A stretch of 64,000 bases of DNA from the NCBI GenBank assembly GCA_036873755.1, contig JAVTVY010025070.1, forward strand, positions 38,031 to 102,030, written 5' to 3'. Origin of the DNA: Hanleya hanleyi. Lineage: Eukaryota; Mollusca; Polyplacophora; Lepidopleurida; Hanleyidae. Position numbers and translations under genes: made by a program. Below are positions 53,566 through 63,382 of the stretch, one piece after another. The notes under the pieces are model-generated. The model made no database searches and was not told the origin of the DNA. It was given only the letters and a program-made list of their open reading frames with translations. Position 1 is the stretch's first letter. Each line of letters opens with the position of its first letter.

Positions 53566-56500
53566 ATGGAAGATTTTCCCTTTGACCCAGCAGTCCCTCC
53601 TGTAGAAGTTTTGCCTGAAGACGAGCGTGTGAGGCAGCTTTATCAACGACACTGGCCTACCATACGCCATTGTTTTCACCGTGACCGTCGTCTATTGGAT
53701 TTGTATAACTTTCGACTGGAAGACTTCACGTATTTGTCTACTTACGCTGAGAGCATATTCAGAGACCAGGTGACAGCGTTCAAGTTGAATATGACATTTG
53801 GGTATATTTTACGGCAGAAGAACACGGACCAGCTGCGGTATTATTACCCGAGTAATAATACGTATGTGTTTGACCAGCCGTTCACCGTAACGGAAGAGAT
53901 TTCCCTGCAGCCACTGCTTGAACAATTGACTACGTTGGATCCGTTGCAATGGGCCCTGTTGCAACGTCCCAATTCCGAATGGCTTGTGGAAAGGGTGACC
54001 AACGTCACATTTTTCGTCACGAAAATGAGAGATCATCCTATTGGTGCTCCTGTACTACTTCCTCCTTGGCTGCTTCGTCGACGCGGTCTGTATGCATTAA
54101 CGCGAGGGGGACATGGGGCCTACAAAGATCGGAAATGTTTGTTTCGGTGTTTGGCCGTACATGTGGACGAGTGTGACCCGCAGACTTGTGACACAGTGGC
54201 CAATCACTATTGGCAACAGTACTTAGAGCAGCAAGACATGGATGAGCGGCACTTCCGTGGCGTTCCTTTCAAGAATTTGGATGACGTGGAAACCTTATTT
54301 AACATCAATATCTTTGTATACCGATTACAACGGGAGGAGGACGATACATTGGTGGCTGAATTGGTGCGTCGTTCCACAGAACGGTACGCTTCTACCATGA
54401 AAGTGAATGTGTTTGACTACAATGGCGTGAGTCATTTTTCGTTGATACACAATATGCGCCAGTATTGTGAGTCTTACAGTTGTGCCCAATGCCATCGGGT
54501 GTTTCACCGTGCCTCCAACTTACATCGACACGAGAAGAGTTGTACGAACGCTGTGAAGCGAGTCTATGCTGGTGGTGTGTATCATAATACGCCTACTATT
54601 TTCGAGGAACTGGCCGATGAGGGTCTCATCATACCGGAGGCGGACCGTTATTTTCCGTACCGGGCGTGTTATGATTTTGAGGCCTTGTTGGAGCCCATGG
54701 ACTTGTTTTCATCCAAAACACAGTGGACGCAGCGCCATATTCCCCTCAGTGTGAGCATTTCCAGCAACGTACCTGGCTATGACGCTGCACCGGTCTGTTT
54801 CGTGTCTACCGGGGATGCCCATGAGTTAATCTCCCGCATGATGGGGTATTTAGAAGAAGTCAGCGCGGCTAGTACGGAATTGTTGGTGTGCAAGTTCCAG
54901 GACATACTGGACCAACTGGACGATCGGATTCCTATACCGGGTGTAGCGTTTAGTGATGATGAAGAGTCGGAGTCGGAGTCGGAGTCGGAGTCGCAGTCGG
55001 AGCCTATGCAGTCGCAGGATGATGTGCCTTTACCCAAACCGTATGCCGAGAAATTGAAAGCGCGTTTTTTACAATACCTAGGCCAGTTACCGGTGCTGGG
55101 GTTCAACTCGGGGCGCTATGATTTAAATATGGTGAAGGAATTTCTCTACCCTTACTTGGCCCAGGCGAATACCATCAAGTCGGTCATCAAGAAGATCAAT
55201 AATCATATGGCCCTGACTACCACATCACTTCGTTTCCTGGATGTACGCAACTACCTAGCGCCTAATTATAGTTATGATCAGTGGGTGAAGGCGTATGACT
55301 GTGCACAAACGAAAGGTCTGTTCCCTTACACGTATATATCGACGCTCGACCGTTTGGCGGAAACACAGTTGCCACCGCGGGAGGCCTTCTTTAACGATTT
55401 GAAGCAAGTGGAATGTCCGGAAGACGCGTACCGTGAACTAGAGCAGGTATGGAACGACCAACACATGGAGACGATGCGAGATTTCCTCATATGGTATAAT
55501 AACCTGGACGTGGTTCCTTTCCTGGAAGCGGCTGAGAAAATGGTTCAATTGTTTCGTCGTGAAATGCATGTGGACATCTTCAAGGAGTGTTTAAGTTTAC
55601 CGGGTGTGGCGCTTCGCCATCTTTTTCAAGCGTGTCCGACGTACTTTTCGTTGATACAGCAGAAAGATGCGGACATGCATGAGTGTTTAAAGGCGAACAT
55701 TGTGGGTGGTCCCAGTCTTATATTCCACCGTTATCACGAGAAGGACGTGACTACTCTGCCGGGTGGAAAATCTTGTGCAAAGATTATCGGTTTCGATGCC
55801 AATGCGTTGTACTTGTGGTCACTCGCTCAACCTATGCCCAGTGGGCATTACACACGTTGGTTGGCCGAAGGGCGGCATTTTACGCCCCAACGCGCTTCTT
55901 CCAAACATCTCGCCGACCAGTGGATAGATTGGGAAGCCTATCGACGGGGAATTACTATACGACACCAGACCAACGCCACAGAGAAGCGCATAGGCGATCG
56001 GCGCCTCCCCGTCGATGGGTTTGCCCTGGTGGGTAACACACCCACTGTATTCCAATTTTACGGTTGCTATTGGCACGGTCACGAATGCCATTTTAGTGCT
56101 GGGTGTTTCAACGACCGACGTGGTAAAACAGGTGAGGAATTACGGAAAGAAGTGGTGGAGAACGCGGATTATGTGAAAGAGAGAGGTTACCATCTCATTG
56201 AGATGTGGGAGTGTCAATTTCACACCCTGTGTGAGGCCCTACCTCATTTACGGCGTTTCTTAAAAGAGCGCGAGTATCCGTTGTGTCGTCGTCGACTGCT
56301 GAGTCTACCCCAGATGTTCGACGCCATTCGTTCGGGGGACCTGTACGGCTTTGTAGAATGTGATTTGCATGTTCCCGACACTCTCAAACCTGTCTTCGCC
56401 CAGTGCCCGCCCATCTTTAAGAACACGCTGGTGGGACGAGATGATATTGGGACCACCATGGGGGCCTACGCAGATCAACACGAGTGTTTACCGCATCCGC

Positions 56501-57465
56501 GTCGCATGTTAATTGGTAGTATGTGGGGAGAGAAGATGTTGTTGGGCACTCCGCTGCTGCAGTGGTATATGCGGCACGGTCTGGAGATTACGAAAATACA
56601 CCAAGTCATACAGTACGTACCTCACGCCTGTTTTGCGGCGAATGCCGACATTGTGACGTCTGCCCGTCGTCAAGGCGACCAAGACCCCAGTAAGGCCATC
56701 ATCGGTGAAAGTTGGAAGCTCACGGGCAACGGCTATTATGGCAAAACGGTAACCAACCAGGATAAGCACGTGAACGTGAACATTTGTACGACGACTCAAG
56801 CCCGCAAAAAGGTCAATTCTCCTCTCTTTCGGTCGGTGGAGGTCATCGATGACGACACGTATGAAATCACTTCAGCCAAGAAGACTATCCGTTACAACTT
56901 ACCCCTGCAGATTGGATGTATGGTATACCAGGTGGCCAAGCTGCGCATGCTGCAGTTTCTATATGACTTTATGGGTGTCTATTTTAATGCATCAGACTGG
57001 CAACTCATGGAGATGGACACGGACTCGGCCTACATGGCCGTCTCTAATGCGGATTGGGAGTCCCTGGTGAAACCCGAGTTACGGGACCAGTATGAGATGG
57101 AACGGGACCAGTGGTTACCGCAACGTGACCATTACCAGTATGATAAGCGGACGCCCGGGCTCTTCAAGCTGGAGTGGAGTGGGGATGCTATGATTGCGCT
57201 CTCCTCCAAGACGTATTACTGTTACGGGGGAGACGAAAATAAGTTTAGCTGCAAAGGAGTGAACCGGCGCGATCCCAACATCGACAAAGCTCTTTACCTG
57301 GACGTGTTGCAAAGCCAGGCCAGTGCGAGTGGCACGAATCGAGGATTTCGCGTGGTGGGCCATGAGATACGCAACTATATCCAGCAACGAGACGCCTTTA
57401 CTTTCTTTTATCCCAAACGAAAAGTATTGGCCGACGGTGTCAGCACTACCTACTTGGACTTGTAA
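53566..57465 (+). CDS. Protein-primed DNA polymerase B, intact (copy C)
   Basis: 1,299 aa from ATG 53,566 (an in-frame GTG lies 12 bp upstream). Order: N-terminal region; OTU-like domain (about 190-310; DRKCLFRCLAVHV with Asp and Cys, later SHFSLIHN with His); C2H2 finger (CAQCHRVFHRASNLHRHEKSC); exonuclease motifs YDFEALL and FNSGRYDLNM; motif A GFDANALYLWSL; motif B LTGNGYYGKTV; motif C MEMDTDSAYM. It replicates linear element DNA from a protein primer. The frame is fully open, unlike copies A, B and D. AATAAA follows at about 57,687, beyond the tRNA. Confidence 0.95.
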   Translation: MEDFPFDPAVPPVEVLPEDERVRQLYQRHWPTIRHCFHRDRRLLDLYNFRLEDFTYLSTYAESIFRDQVTAFKLNMTFGYILRQKNTDQLRYYYPSNNTYVFDQPFTVTEEISLQPLLEQLTTLDPLQWALLQRPNSEWLVERVTNVTFFVTKMRDHPIGAPVLLPPWLLRRRGLYALTRGGHGAYKDRKCLFRCLAVHVDECDPQTCDTVANHYWQQYLEQQDMDERHFRGVPFKNLDDVETLFNINIFVYRLQREEDDTLVAELVRRSTERYASTMKVNVFDYNGVSHFSLIHNMRQYCESYSCAQCHRVFHRASNLHRHEKSCTNAVKRVYAGGVYHNTPTIFEELADEGLIIPEADRYFPYRACYDFEALLEPMDLFSSKTQWTQRHIPLSVSISSNVPGYDAAPVCFVSTGDAHELISRMMGYLEEVSAASTELLVCKFQDILDQLDDRIPIPGVAFSDDEESESESESESQSEPMQSQDDVPLPKPYAEKLKARFLQYLGQLPVLGFNSGRYDLNMVKEFLYPYLAQANTIKSVIKKINNHMALTTTSLRFLDVRNYLAPNYSYDQWVKAYDCAQTKGLFPYTYISTLDRLAETQLPPREAFFNDLKQVECPEDAYRELEQVWNDQHMETMRDFLIWYNNLDVVPFLEAAEKMVQLFRREMHVDIFKECLSLPGVALRHLFQACPTYFSLIQQKDADMHECLKANIVGGPSLIFHRYHEKDVTTLPGGKSCAKIIGFDANALYLWSLAQPMPSGHYTRWLAEGRHFTPQRASSKHLADQWIDWEAYRRGITIRHQTNATEKRIGDRRLPVDGFALVGNTPTVFQFYGCYWHGHECHFSAGCFNDRRGKTGEELRKEVVENADYVKERGYHLIEMWECQFHTLCEALPHLRRFLKEREYPLCRRRLLSLPQMFDAIRSGDLYGFVECDLHVPDTLKPVFAQCPPIFKNTLVGRDDIGTTMGAYADQHECLPHPRRMLIGSMWGEKMLLGTPLLQWYMRHGLEITKIHQVIQYVPHACFAANADIVTSARRQGDQDPSKAIIGESWKLTGNGYYGKTVTNQDKHVNVNICTTTQARKKVNSPLFRSVEVIDDDTYEITSAKKTIRYNLPLQIGCMVYQVAKLRMLQFLYDFMGVYFNASDWQLMEMDTDSAYMAVSNADWESLVKPELRDQYEMERDQWLPQRDHYQYDKRTPGLFKLEWSGDAMIALSSKTYYCYGGDENKFSCKGVNRRDPNIDKALYLDVLQSQASASGTNRGFRVVGHEIRNYIQQRDAFTFFYPKRKVLADGVSTTYLDL

Positions 57466-57514
57466 AAAATGTGGAACATTAACTGTGGAGTCACGAGTTA
57501 TAAAAACTGTAAAA

Positions 57515-57599
57515 GTCAGGATGGCCGAGTGGTCTAAGGCGCCAGTCCTAAGTACTGGTGGGGTGATACCCTGCGTAGGTTCAAATCCTACTCCTGGCA
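57515..57599 (+). tRNA. tRNA-Leu (anticodon UAA) in Polinton copy C
   Basis: 85 nt, class II. The acceptor GTCAGGA pairs with TCCTGGC (one G-U). The anticodon arm is CCAGT/CCTAAGT/ACTGG with anticodon TAA. There is a long variable arm and a B box GGTTCAAATCC, and a T5 terminator follows. It lies 49 bp after the PolB stop and upstream of the AATAAA, so it is within the PolB 3' UTR in sense. It differs from the copy A tRNA at many arm positions yet keeps the pairing. Confidence 0.93.
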
Positions 57600-57811
57600 G
57601 AACTTTTTGTACCTTAATCACTACTACTACTATTCTATGTGTACATACCACCTGTATTCTATTTGTATATATCCTTCTTGTTGACTTAAATAAAGAGAGA
57701 GAGTCAAAATCATTTTTTGTGTTTTTTCAACCCTTTATTCAACAATGATTCACGTCAGAACGTCATAACAATATAATGTGATAATAATATGGGGTCTGCG
57801 CAGTACATGTT

Positions 57812-58288
57812 TTAAGTTAACCAGAGAAATGGTGCATGCACATTAAAACGAGAGGCCGTCCAGTCATAGACCAGGACATCACGGTCTTCGGCTTGACAAT
57901 AATCATCAAACATATGTACAATGGTGGGCAGTGAATGTCCTCTACTCCGGTGAGTGAGATAAAACACACAGTACTGTCCGCACAAACTACTCAAGGGGCC
58001 TTGTAATCTTTGCGTATTCCAACGCCACTCTGTCGTTGAGACGTCCATGAATTTCACTAAATCGGCATGGAGGGGTGCAAGTCCGTAGGAATCAAAGTAT
58101 TCGCCTTGGCCTTGGGTGTCCACGTATACCGCTATCCAATGTTCACCGGGTCGACTCTTCGGGTCTGTATTTAGGATGTAGGCTGCAGGGGTGGTGGAGT
58201 GGATGGGAAACACATTGCGTGGAAATACACCTCGAAAGGGGATCTTGGGATCTCGCTGGAGTATGCGCATCAGCTGTTCTGTATCCAT
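57812..58288 (-). CDS. Adenovirus-type cysteine protease (copy C)
   Basis: 158 aa, nearly identical to copy A: GEHWIAVYV, GEYFDSYG and LCGQYCVFYL. It is intact, starts at 58,288 just after the capsid stop, and has a GAATAAAGG signal near 57,735. Confidence 0.94.
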   Translation of the reverse strand: MDTEQLMRILQRDPKIPFRGVFPRNVFPIHSTTPAAYILNTDPKSRPGEHWIAVYVDTQGQGEYFDSYGLAPLHADLVKFMDVSTTEWRWNTQRLQGPLSSLCGQYCVFYLTHRSRGHSLPTIVHMFDDYCQAEDRDVLVYDWTASRFNVHAPFLWLT

Positions 58289-58291
58289 GGT

Positions 58292-59602
58292 TTAGCTGGC
58301 GAAGTCACACAGCACGTTTCTTTGCGCATCCACGCTGATGACGTTGTCAAACTCGGCGTAGCAAATCACGTTGATGGTGCTGGGTAGAGCCACGGAGAAA
58401 CGCAGTTCCAACCGTAGGTTTCCTTTCTTCAGTAAAGCCAGTTGATGATCGTGTTCCAAGGTAGGGGTGAGGTCAAAGGCGAACAATGTGTACCCACGGC
58501 TAAAGTCTTTTCGAGTGATGGTATTGCCTTCGTCCTGGTTGTTTTGTCCTGTGGCTATAAACAGGTTCAGGTAGGACCGCACATAGTTTCCGTTAGTAAA
58601 GTCTGGTTGTAAGGGTCGGGCTGGAATTTGATGGCCGGCCACGTGCAGTGCCACAAAGTTGATGTTGAAATGATGAAATTTGAACGGATTCTCAGCCAAA
58701 GCTCCATTGAATGCGGTGTTGGTCACACACCCCACGGTAAGACGTTTAGGCAGATCTCCTAGAAATAAATTCTCTCTGTTGGCCATCATCGTCCCTGCGG
58801 GTACCGAGAACACCTTGGTCTGTACGCGTCGGATGGGATACAGGGCTGGTTTTTTCGCTAAGGCTTGCATGTGACTCAGCAACACCCCCTGTTGCAAATC
58901 TACCGTACGGACAAACAGGACTGCATCTTCAATGATGATCTTGGACTCGAGAGCTTCCGCCCCACCGGCCATTAAGGCAAACAAAGGTGAGGCACGGATC
59001 AACTTGATCTTGATGGTTACACCGTTCATCATGTAGCGATCTTGCATGAACAGATCGGCGTGCAGTCGTCCCATCATATCGATGGACTTGCTTTCGCTTG
59101 CTAATCTTTTGCGTCTGGCGTACCCAGTATTGCCAGGGAGTAGATAGTTGTGGTATCCGGGTGTATCCCTGTGGTACAGCTCAGCTTGTAAGTGTGATAG
59201 TTTGGCATCACTGCCGTACGACAACAGCGTCTCCAGGTAGGCTCGATACGGATAGGTATTGGTGGACGTACTGATGAGTCTATCGTTCAGACTGGTATCC
59301 ACCTGTTGGAACAGGGAGTGCAGCCAAAGATTCACCGGGCTTACATTTGTATCGGCCGCTAGGTTCGTCCCATCCCTGTTCGTTATTTTAGCTTTGACGT
59401 ACAAGTAGGAGTTGGCTAAATCCAGGTAGGCCGTATCATTGTTTTGAATGGAAAATTCTACGGGACCCACGCCCGTCAGGCTAGCCAGGGGTCGATGTTC
59501 TACCCAACGTCCTTCGGCTACACTGGTTTGAGTGGGTGGAATAGTCCACAAATCCAATTCACTGTTGGTAGACGGACATGACTCGGAGTGAATGAAGGCC
59601 AT
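58292..59602 (-). CDS. Major capsid protein, double jelly-roll (copy C)
   Basis: 436 aa, same length as copy A and collinear, with differences mainly in surface-loop-like segments (for example around residues 75-90 and 150-165). It starts at 59,602, overlapping the pVI-like stop by one base. Confidence 0.94.
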   Translation of the reverse strand: MAFIHSESCPSTNSELDLWTIPPTQTSVAEGRWVEHRPLASLTGVGPVEFSIQNNDTAYLDLANSYLYVKAKITNRDGTNLAADTNVSPVNLWLHSLFQQVDTSLNDRLISTSTNTYPYRAYLETLLSYGSDAKLSHLQAELYHRDTPGYHNYLLPGNTGYARRKRLASESKSIDMMGRLHADLFMQDRYMMNGVTIKIKLIRASPLFALMAGGAEALESKIIIEDAVLFVRTVDLQQGVLLSHMQALAKKPALYPIRRVQTKVFSVPAGTMMANRENLFLGDLPKRLTVGCVTNTAFNGALAENPFKFHHFNINFVALHVAGHQIPARPLQPDFTNGNYVRSYLNLFIATGQNNQDEGNTITRKDFSRGYTLFAFDLTPTLEHDHQLALLKKGNLRLELRFSVALPSTINVICYAEFDNVISVDAQRNVLCDFAS

Positions 59603-60039
59603 TATGCGAAGATGTCTCTCCTACTACTATTACGTCTCTTCTTCTTCTTCTTCTGGGGTTTAGTCCTTCTCTGGGGTGTGCGTCGTCGGTGGGTTGGCCG
59701 TCGACTGACTCTTCGCGGTGTCAGTCTTTGTCTTTTAAGGGCTTTGGCCAGCAACACACCCCCGGCTTCTTTAGCCCGGCGTTTGAAGGCTTGTCGGGGT
59801 GCTGTGCCTTCCATCACATCCTCGGCCATGCGCAATCCACTTTGTACCGCTTGTTTCCCTACCGTTTTCACACCCCGTGTCACCATGGGCAGGAATGTTT
59901 TGACGATACTCCCCAGTATGTTTCCCAATCCATGTCCACGTTGCATGCGTGCCCCACTAAACATGGACATGCCGCCTCCCGTTTGTTTTTTGTAGTAGTC
60001 GGCATAGCTGGGCGTATGGCACTCGTAAGGGACGTACAT
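59602..60039 (-). CDS. pVI/pX-like basic minor virion protein (copy C)
   Basis: 145 aa. SYADYYKKQTGGGMSMFSG, the amphipathic GHGLGNILGSIVKTFLPMV and an Arg/Lys/Ser tail. Same order and overlaps as copy A. Confidence 0.7.
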   Translation of the reverse strand: MYVPYECHTPSYADYYKKQTGGGMSMFSGARMQRGHGLGNILGSIVKTFLPMVTRGVKTVGKQAVQSGLRMAEDVMEGTAPRQAFKRRAKEAGGVLLAKALKRQRLTPRRVSRRPTHRRRTPQRRTKPQKKKKKRRNSSRRDIFA

Positions 60040-60041
60040 TA

Positions 60042-60833
60042 TTATACGAAGTGAGGAGAACGGGTTTGTCGGAAAGCAAGTGTCAGCACCACTTTTCCTC
60101 GCTCGAATGGGATCGGCCGTCCCGTGTCATCTCTTATATCCACCGTGATCGTGTCGATATCGGTATGGCGTACGGGCAGGAACATGATAGGGTTGAAACT
60201 GTGGGTGGCTTGTTCGCCATACGTCTTGCTAATGGGCACCACTCGTAACAGAGGTGTGTTCATATCACCCACAATATGGCTGTCCACGGCATCCGAGTAG
60301 ACGTACAGTGCGTACAGGCCTTCTTTCATATCCATCAAATGGGAACCGTACTCATTGGTCGGACCCTTCATGACGACGTGGTGAGACAGCCGTAACATTT
60401 CCTGTAGTCTAGAACTGAGTTTCGCGCTCACGAGCGGGGTGAGCCGGATAAAGCTCTTTTCGTTGTGTGCGTTGACCTCGAAGCACAGGTTATTCTTCAA
60501 GCGCATGGATAACAGGGGTGATGCATCATTCGTGAACGTCAGTAGAGCCTTGTACGTCATCAAGGCATTCAGAGCCTCTACGAACTTCTGCGGTGTATCG
60601 TATTGGCCTGCGGGGAGCGTCAGTCTGTAGATTTTTTCTTCGTAGACCACTTCGTACCATATTTCTCCGTGTTGTATGTTGTACCATGAGTAAGGGTATT
60701 GAATCTCCACCAGTCCACATTCCCAGCGTCCCGATAAATGTAACGGTTGAGGTAATTGCGTGACATACTTGGTCAAGGTGTTGTCAGGAAACACGTCGAG
60801 TGAGCTATTACTGGGCAACGTCAGGTAAAACAT
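60042..60833 (-). CDS. Penton-like minor capsid protein, intact (copy C)
   Basis: 263 aa, single jelly-roll vertex protein. N-terminus MFYLTLPSNSS, then KYVTQLPQPLHLSGRWECGL, and C-terminus VVLTLAFRQTRSPHFV. It is the reference for the interrupted copies A and B. A TATAAAAAACC box lies about 35 bp upstream of the start. Confidence 0.88.
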   Translation of the reverse strand: MFYLTLPSNSSLDVFPDNTLTKYVTQLPQPLHLSGRWECGLVEIQYPYSWYNIQHGEIWYEVVYEEKIYRLTLPAGQYDTPQKFVEALNALMTYKALLTFTNDASPLLSMRLKNNLCFEVNAHNEKSFIRLTPLVSAKLSSRLQEMLRLSHHVVMKGPTNEYGSHLMDMKEGLYALYVYSDAVDSHIVGDMNTPLLRVVPISKTYGEQATHSFNPIMFLPVRHTDIDTITVDIRDDTGRPIPFERGKVVLTLAFRQTRSPHFV

Positions 60834-60883
60834 GATGACAACTGATGTGGTTGTGGCTTCTGCACCGGTTTTTTATAGTATTA

Positions 60884-61639
60884 TTAGTAGGGTTCCCAGT
60901 GACTGGCCTTGGGGGTCCCCACTCGGCGTTGTGGCAGTGATTTGAAACGTCCAAAGCGTCGTGCTGGTGTTTTGGGTGGTGACATCAGCTCCCAAGAGGG
61001 TGTTGGTGGTGGTCGTGATGGTGGTGCTGAGGGTGGGGTGTTCGATTGCTCCATAAAGGCCCAACGGTTAGGATTGCCTACCAATTCTTGTGGGATGTGC
61101 GTGTCTTTTAAGCCTTCAGCAAACACTTCCCAGCCCGGGGGGTTGGAATGTTTGCGTGCCCGTACCATATCGTTGATCAAATCGGTGATATGAGACCCCG
61201 GTACCACTTTGTTTCGAATCAGTAGTTTTCCTTCCGCATTCCAACTCATATCGGCATGCTGTTTCACCCGGTCCAACAATAAACGGGCCCGCGTCTTGTA
61301 GGCTTTAGGCACACTGCTCAACACTTCTTCTTCCAGCTGAGGTGATGGAGCAGCCCCTGTTGTAGTTGTGGGTAGTGGTGTGGGTAGTGGTGGTGGTGGC
61401 GTAGTACTAGTACTACTTGCTACGCCTCTATATTGATCCATAAACGCCTGGTACCGGTTCAGTGTATGATGGTAGCGTTGAATTTTCTCGTGATCGGAGA
61501 GTCCACGTTGTTGCAGTATAGTATTCATTTCTTCATCCAGAGATTGGAGTTGTTGCACGGTGGCCGGCACGGGATAGGGCGATTGTAAACTCTGTAACAA
61601 TCGCGGTTCGACCAGCATCATTTTTTTCGTATGTTCCAT
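60884..61639 (-). CDS. Conserved Polinton structural-type protein, intact (copy C)
   Basis: 251 aa from ATG 61,639 (the frame is open further upstream, but the copy A homologue also starts here). It has a helical N-terminus, a variable Thr/Pro linker (about 75-105), a conserved core (VPKAYKTRARLLLDRV ... GKLLIRNKVVPGSH ... ELVGNPNRW) and a Pro/Arg-rich tail ending SHWEPY. The recurring partner of the NVLKGNVPL protein; function unknown. Confidence 0.75.
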   Translation of the reverse strand: MEHTKKMMLVEPRLLQSLQSPYPVPATVQQLQSLDEEMNTILQQRGLSDHEKIQRYHHTLNRYQAFMDQYRGVASSTSTTPPPPLPTPLPTTTTGAAPSPQLEEEVLSSVPKAYKTRARLLLDRVKQHADMSWNAEGKLLIRNKVVPGSHITDLINDMVRARKHSNPPGWEVFAEGLKDTHIPQELVGNPNRWAFMEQSNTPPSAPPSRPPPTPSWELMSPPKTPARRFGRFKSLPQRRVGTPKASHWEPY

Positions 61640-61640
61640 G

Positions 61641-61985
61641 TTAGCGTCCTCCTCCCAAGATGGAGCCGAGTAATGGCCCCAGTACACCAACGGCTAAGGG
61701 AGCGAGGAGTGCACCGAGAAATCCACCGCGCTGTAACACCTGTTTCTTTTTCTTCAAACTCTCCGTCTTCTTGACTAACGTTCTGAGACCTGCCTTGTGC
61801 CGTTGCAAGTGCCCCTTCTGTACAGCACTGAGGGGGACATTGCCTTTTAACACATTATGGGCCACTTCACACAAACACCGTACCAATTCGGGCTCCGCGC
61901 CGCGCACCAGGGCCCGGCCCACCTCCGGTGGCGCGCTGCGGAGTACGCGGAGCGCGGGCGCGTGTCTGCGTATCCGTGCCGACAT
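61641..61985 (-). CDS. Conserved Polinton protein, 114 aa (copy C)
   Basis: As in copy A: basic N-terminal half, NVLKGNVPLSAVQKG, KKKKQVLQRGGFLGALLAPL and a hydrophobic Gly/Leu end. It might be a membrane-active or core protein. Confidence 0.74.
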   Translation of the reverse strand: MSARIRRHAPALRVLRSAPPEVGRALVRGAEPELVRCLCEVAHNVLKGNVPLSAVQKGHLQRHKAGLRTLVKKTESLKKKKQVLQRGGFLGALLAPLAVGVLGPLLGSILGGGR

Positions 61986-62041
61986 GATGAGTGATGGCTA
62001 GAGTGGCTTGTCTTCTTCTTTTATTTTTTTTTTTTTTTTTT

Positions 62042-62656
62042 TTATTTGGGAGTGTACACCGTCTGGATCTCGTCGGGAAAAATGTGAGTACGCAATCGAA
62101 GGGTGGAGGGCGTGTCTTGTTTCAAGTCGATGAGTAGATAGCCGTGAGCGGGTTGGGTGGCATCTTCAAAGGCTTCTCGTACAAAGGCCGTGTTTTTAGG
62201 GTACATCTGTTGGGCCAGATGGGTAATTTGCGAGGCGTCTCTGGGGTTTTTGAATAACACCACATACTGAGCATTCAAACTAATGTTCCGGTGCTCTTTG
62301 TTCTTACTGAAGAGATTCTGCACGATGTAGATAATGCTCAACCGACGATGATGGCTGCCTTTGGAAAAGAGACGGGTGATTCGACTGTCCGTTTCCGTCA
62401 TGAGATCGTCCACCACTACCAACGTGTCTTGGGGTGTATCCTCAGGGGGTAAGCCTTCCACTAAGGTGAGTCCCGGGACACGGGCCAGTGCCTCGTACGC
62501 GGGTTGCCAAGCTCCATAACACCACAGGATACCAGCTACAGGCGGTGAAATCAGGGCTGCCCTGTGTTCGATGAGGCGTTGAACGAAGTGTGTTTTTCCC
62601 GACGCTGTCGGTCCAGCGATGAGACACGTGAAAGGATGCTGCCATCGAGGATCCAT
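62042..62656 (-). CDS. Packaging ATPase (FtsK/HerA type), intact (copy C)
   Basis: 204 aa with Walker A AGPTASGKTHF, Walker B TLVVVDDLMTE and the downstream SIIYIVQNLFS. The Gln codon changed to stop in copy A is intact here. Long T-runs (A-runs on the coding strand) flank the gene at 62,022-62,043 and 62,658-62,671. Confidence 0.93.
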   Translation of the reverse strand: MDPRWQHPFTCLIAGPTASGKTHFVQRLIEHRAALISPPVAGILWCYGAWQPAYEALARVPGLTLVEGLPPEDTPQDTLVVVDDLMTETDSRITRLFSKGSHHRRLSIIYIVQNLFSKNKEHRNISLNAQYVVLFKNPRDASQITHLAQQMYPKNTAFVREAFEDATQPAHGYLLIDLKQDTPSTLRLRTHIFPDEIQTVYTPK

Positions 62657-62673
62657 AGTTTTTTTTTTTTTTC

Positions 62674-63336
62674 TTATTTGGTGATTTGCGCTTGCCGATT
62701 AGAAGCCCACCAGCGTTCTCGTGGATCCCACCGGGGATCGTAGTCCAATGGGTACCGTTGTGGGTACCGTTGCCGTGGTAAACGTGATTCACCGGAGCCC
62801 AGGTGAATCGTGTTGGTAGGTGTGGGGGTGATGGTGTAGTGGAAACGTTCGAATCGACGAGTAGATACGGCACCGGTAGGTTGATGGCGGTGGTGAAGTC
62901 GAGTAGTACGCTTAGACGGTGGTGTGGTAGGGCTGAGTGTGGTGATGATAGGTTCCGTCGTCGTCGTCGTCTCAGGGGTTGATACGGCAGGCTGACGGTC
63001 AGGTGGTGGAGGTGTACGCTTAAAAAACGGTGTGGTAGGGGCAGGCTGGCGGTGAGGTCGAGGAGTACGCTTAAAAAACGGCGATGTAGGAGGGCGAGTC
63101 GTCGTGGTCGTGGTGAGGTTGGTGATCGTGGTAGTACTGTTGGGTAATTGCACTTGACGTTCAGGCACCGGTGGAGCAGCACTTGGACGACTGAGTGTTG
63201 AAAAACAGGATATCAGGTAGGACAAATCGTAGAACACACCTCCAAATAAGGTACCCAGAAGCACTACTGCACACAACAGCGTACCGACTTGGCCTTTTCG
63301 AGTCTGTAACATTAAGGGTAGACGTTCACGCTCCAT
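62674..63336 (-). CDS. Membrane-anchored Thr/Pro-rich protein (copy C)
   Basis: 220 aa. A hydrophobic segment at about residues 16-45 (VGTLLCAVVLLGTLFGGVFY) is followed by a long Thr/Pro/Arg region with repeated FFKRTPRPHRQP-like units, then a basic end. Expected to be membrane-bound; role unknown. Confidence 0.62.
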   Translation of the reverse strand: MERERLPLMLQTRKGQVGTLLCAVVLLGTLFGGVFYDLSYLISCFSTLSRPSAAPPVPERQVQLPNSTTTITNLTTTTTTRPPTSPFFKRTPRPHRQPAPTTPFFKRTPPPPDRQPAVSTPETTTTTEPIITTLSPTTPPSKRTTRLHHRHQPTGAVSTRRFERFHYTITPTPTNTIHLGSGESRLPRQRYPQRYPLDYDPRWDPRERWWASNRQAQITK

Positions 63337-63382
63337 GGTATCCCCATCTACACTGAGGGAGGCTGGTGATGTGCGGTAGAAT

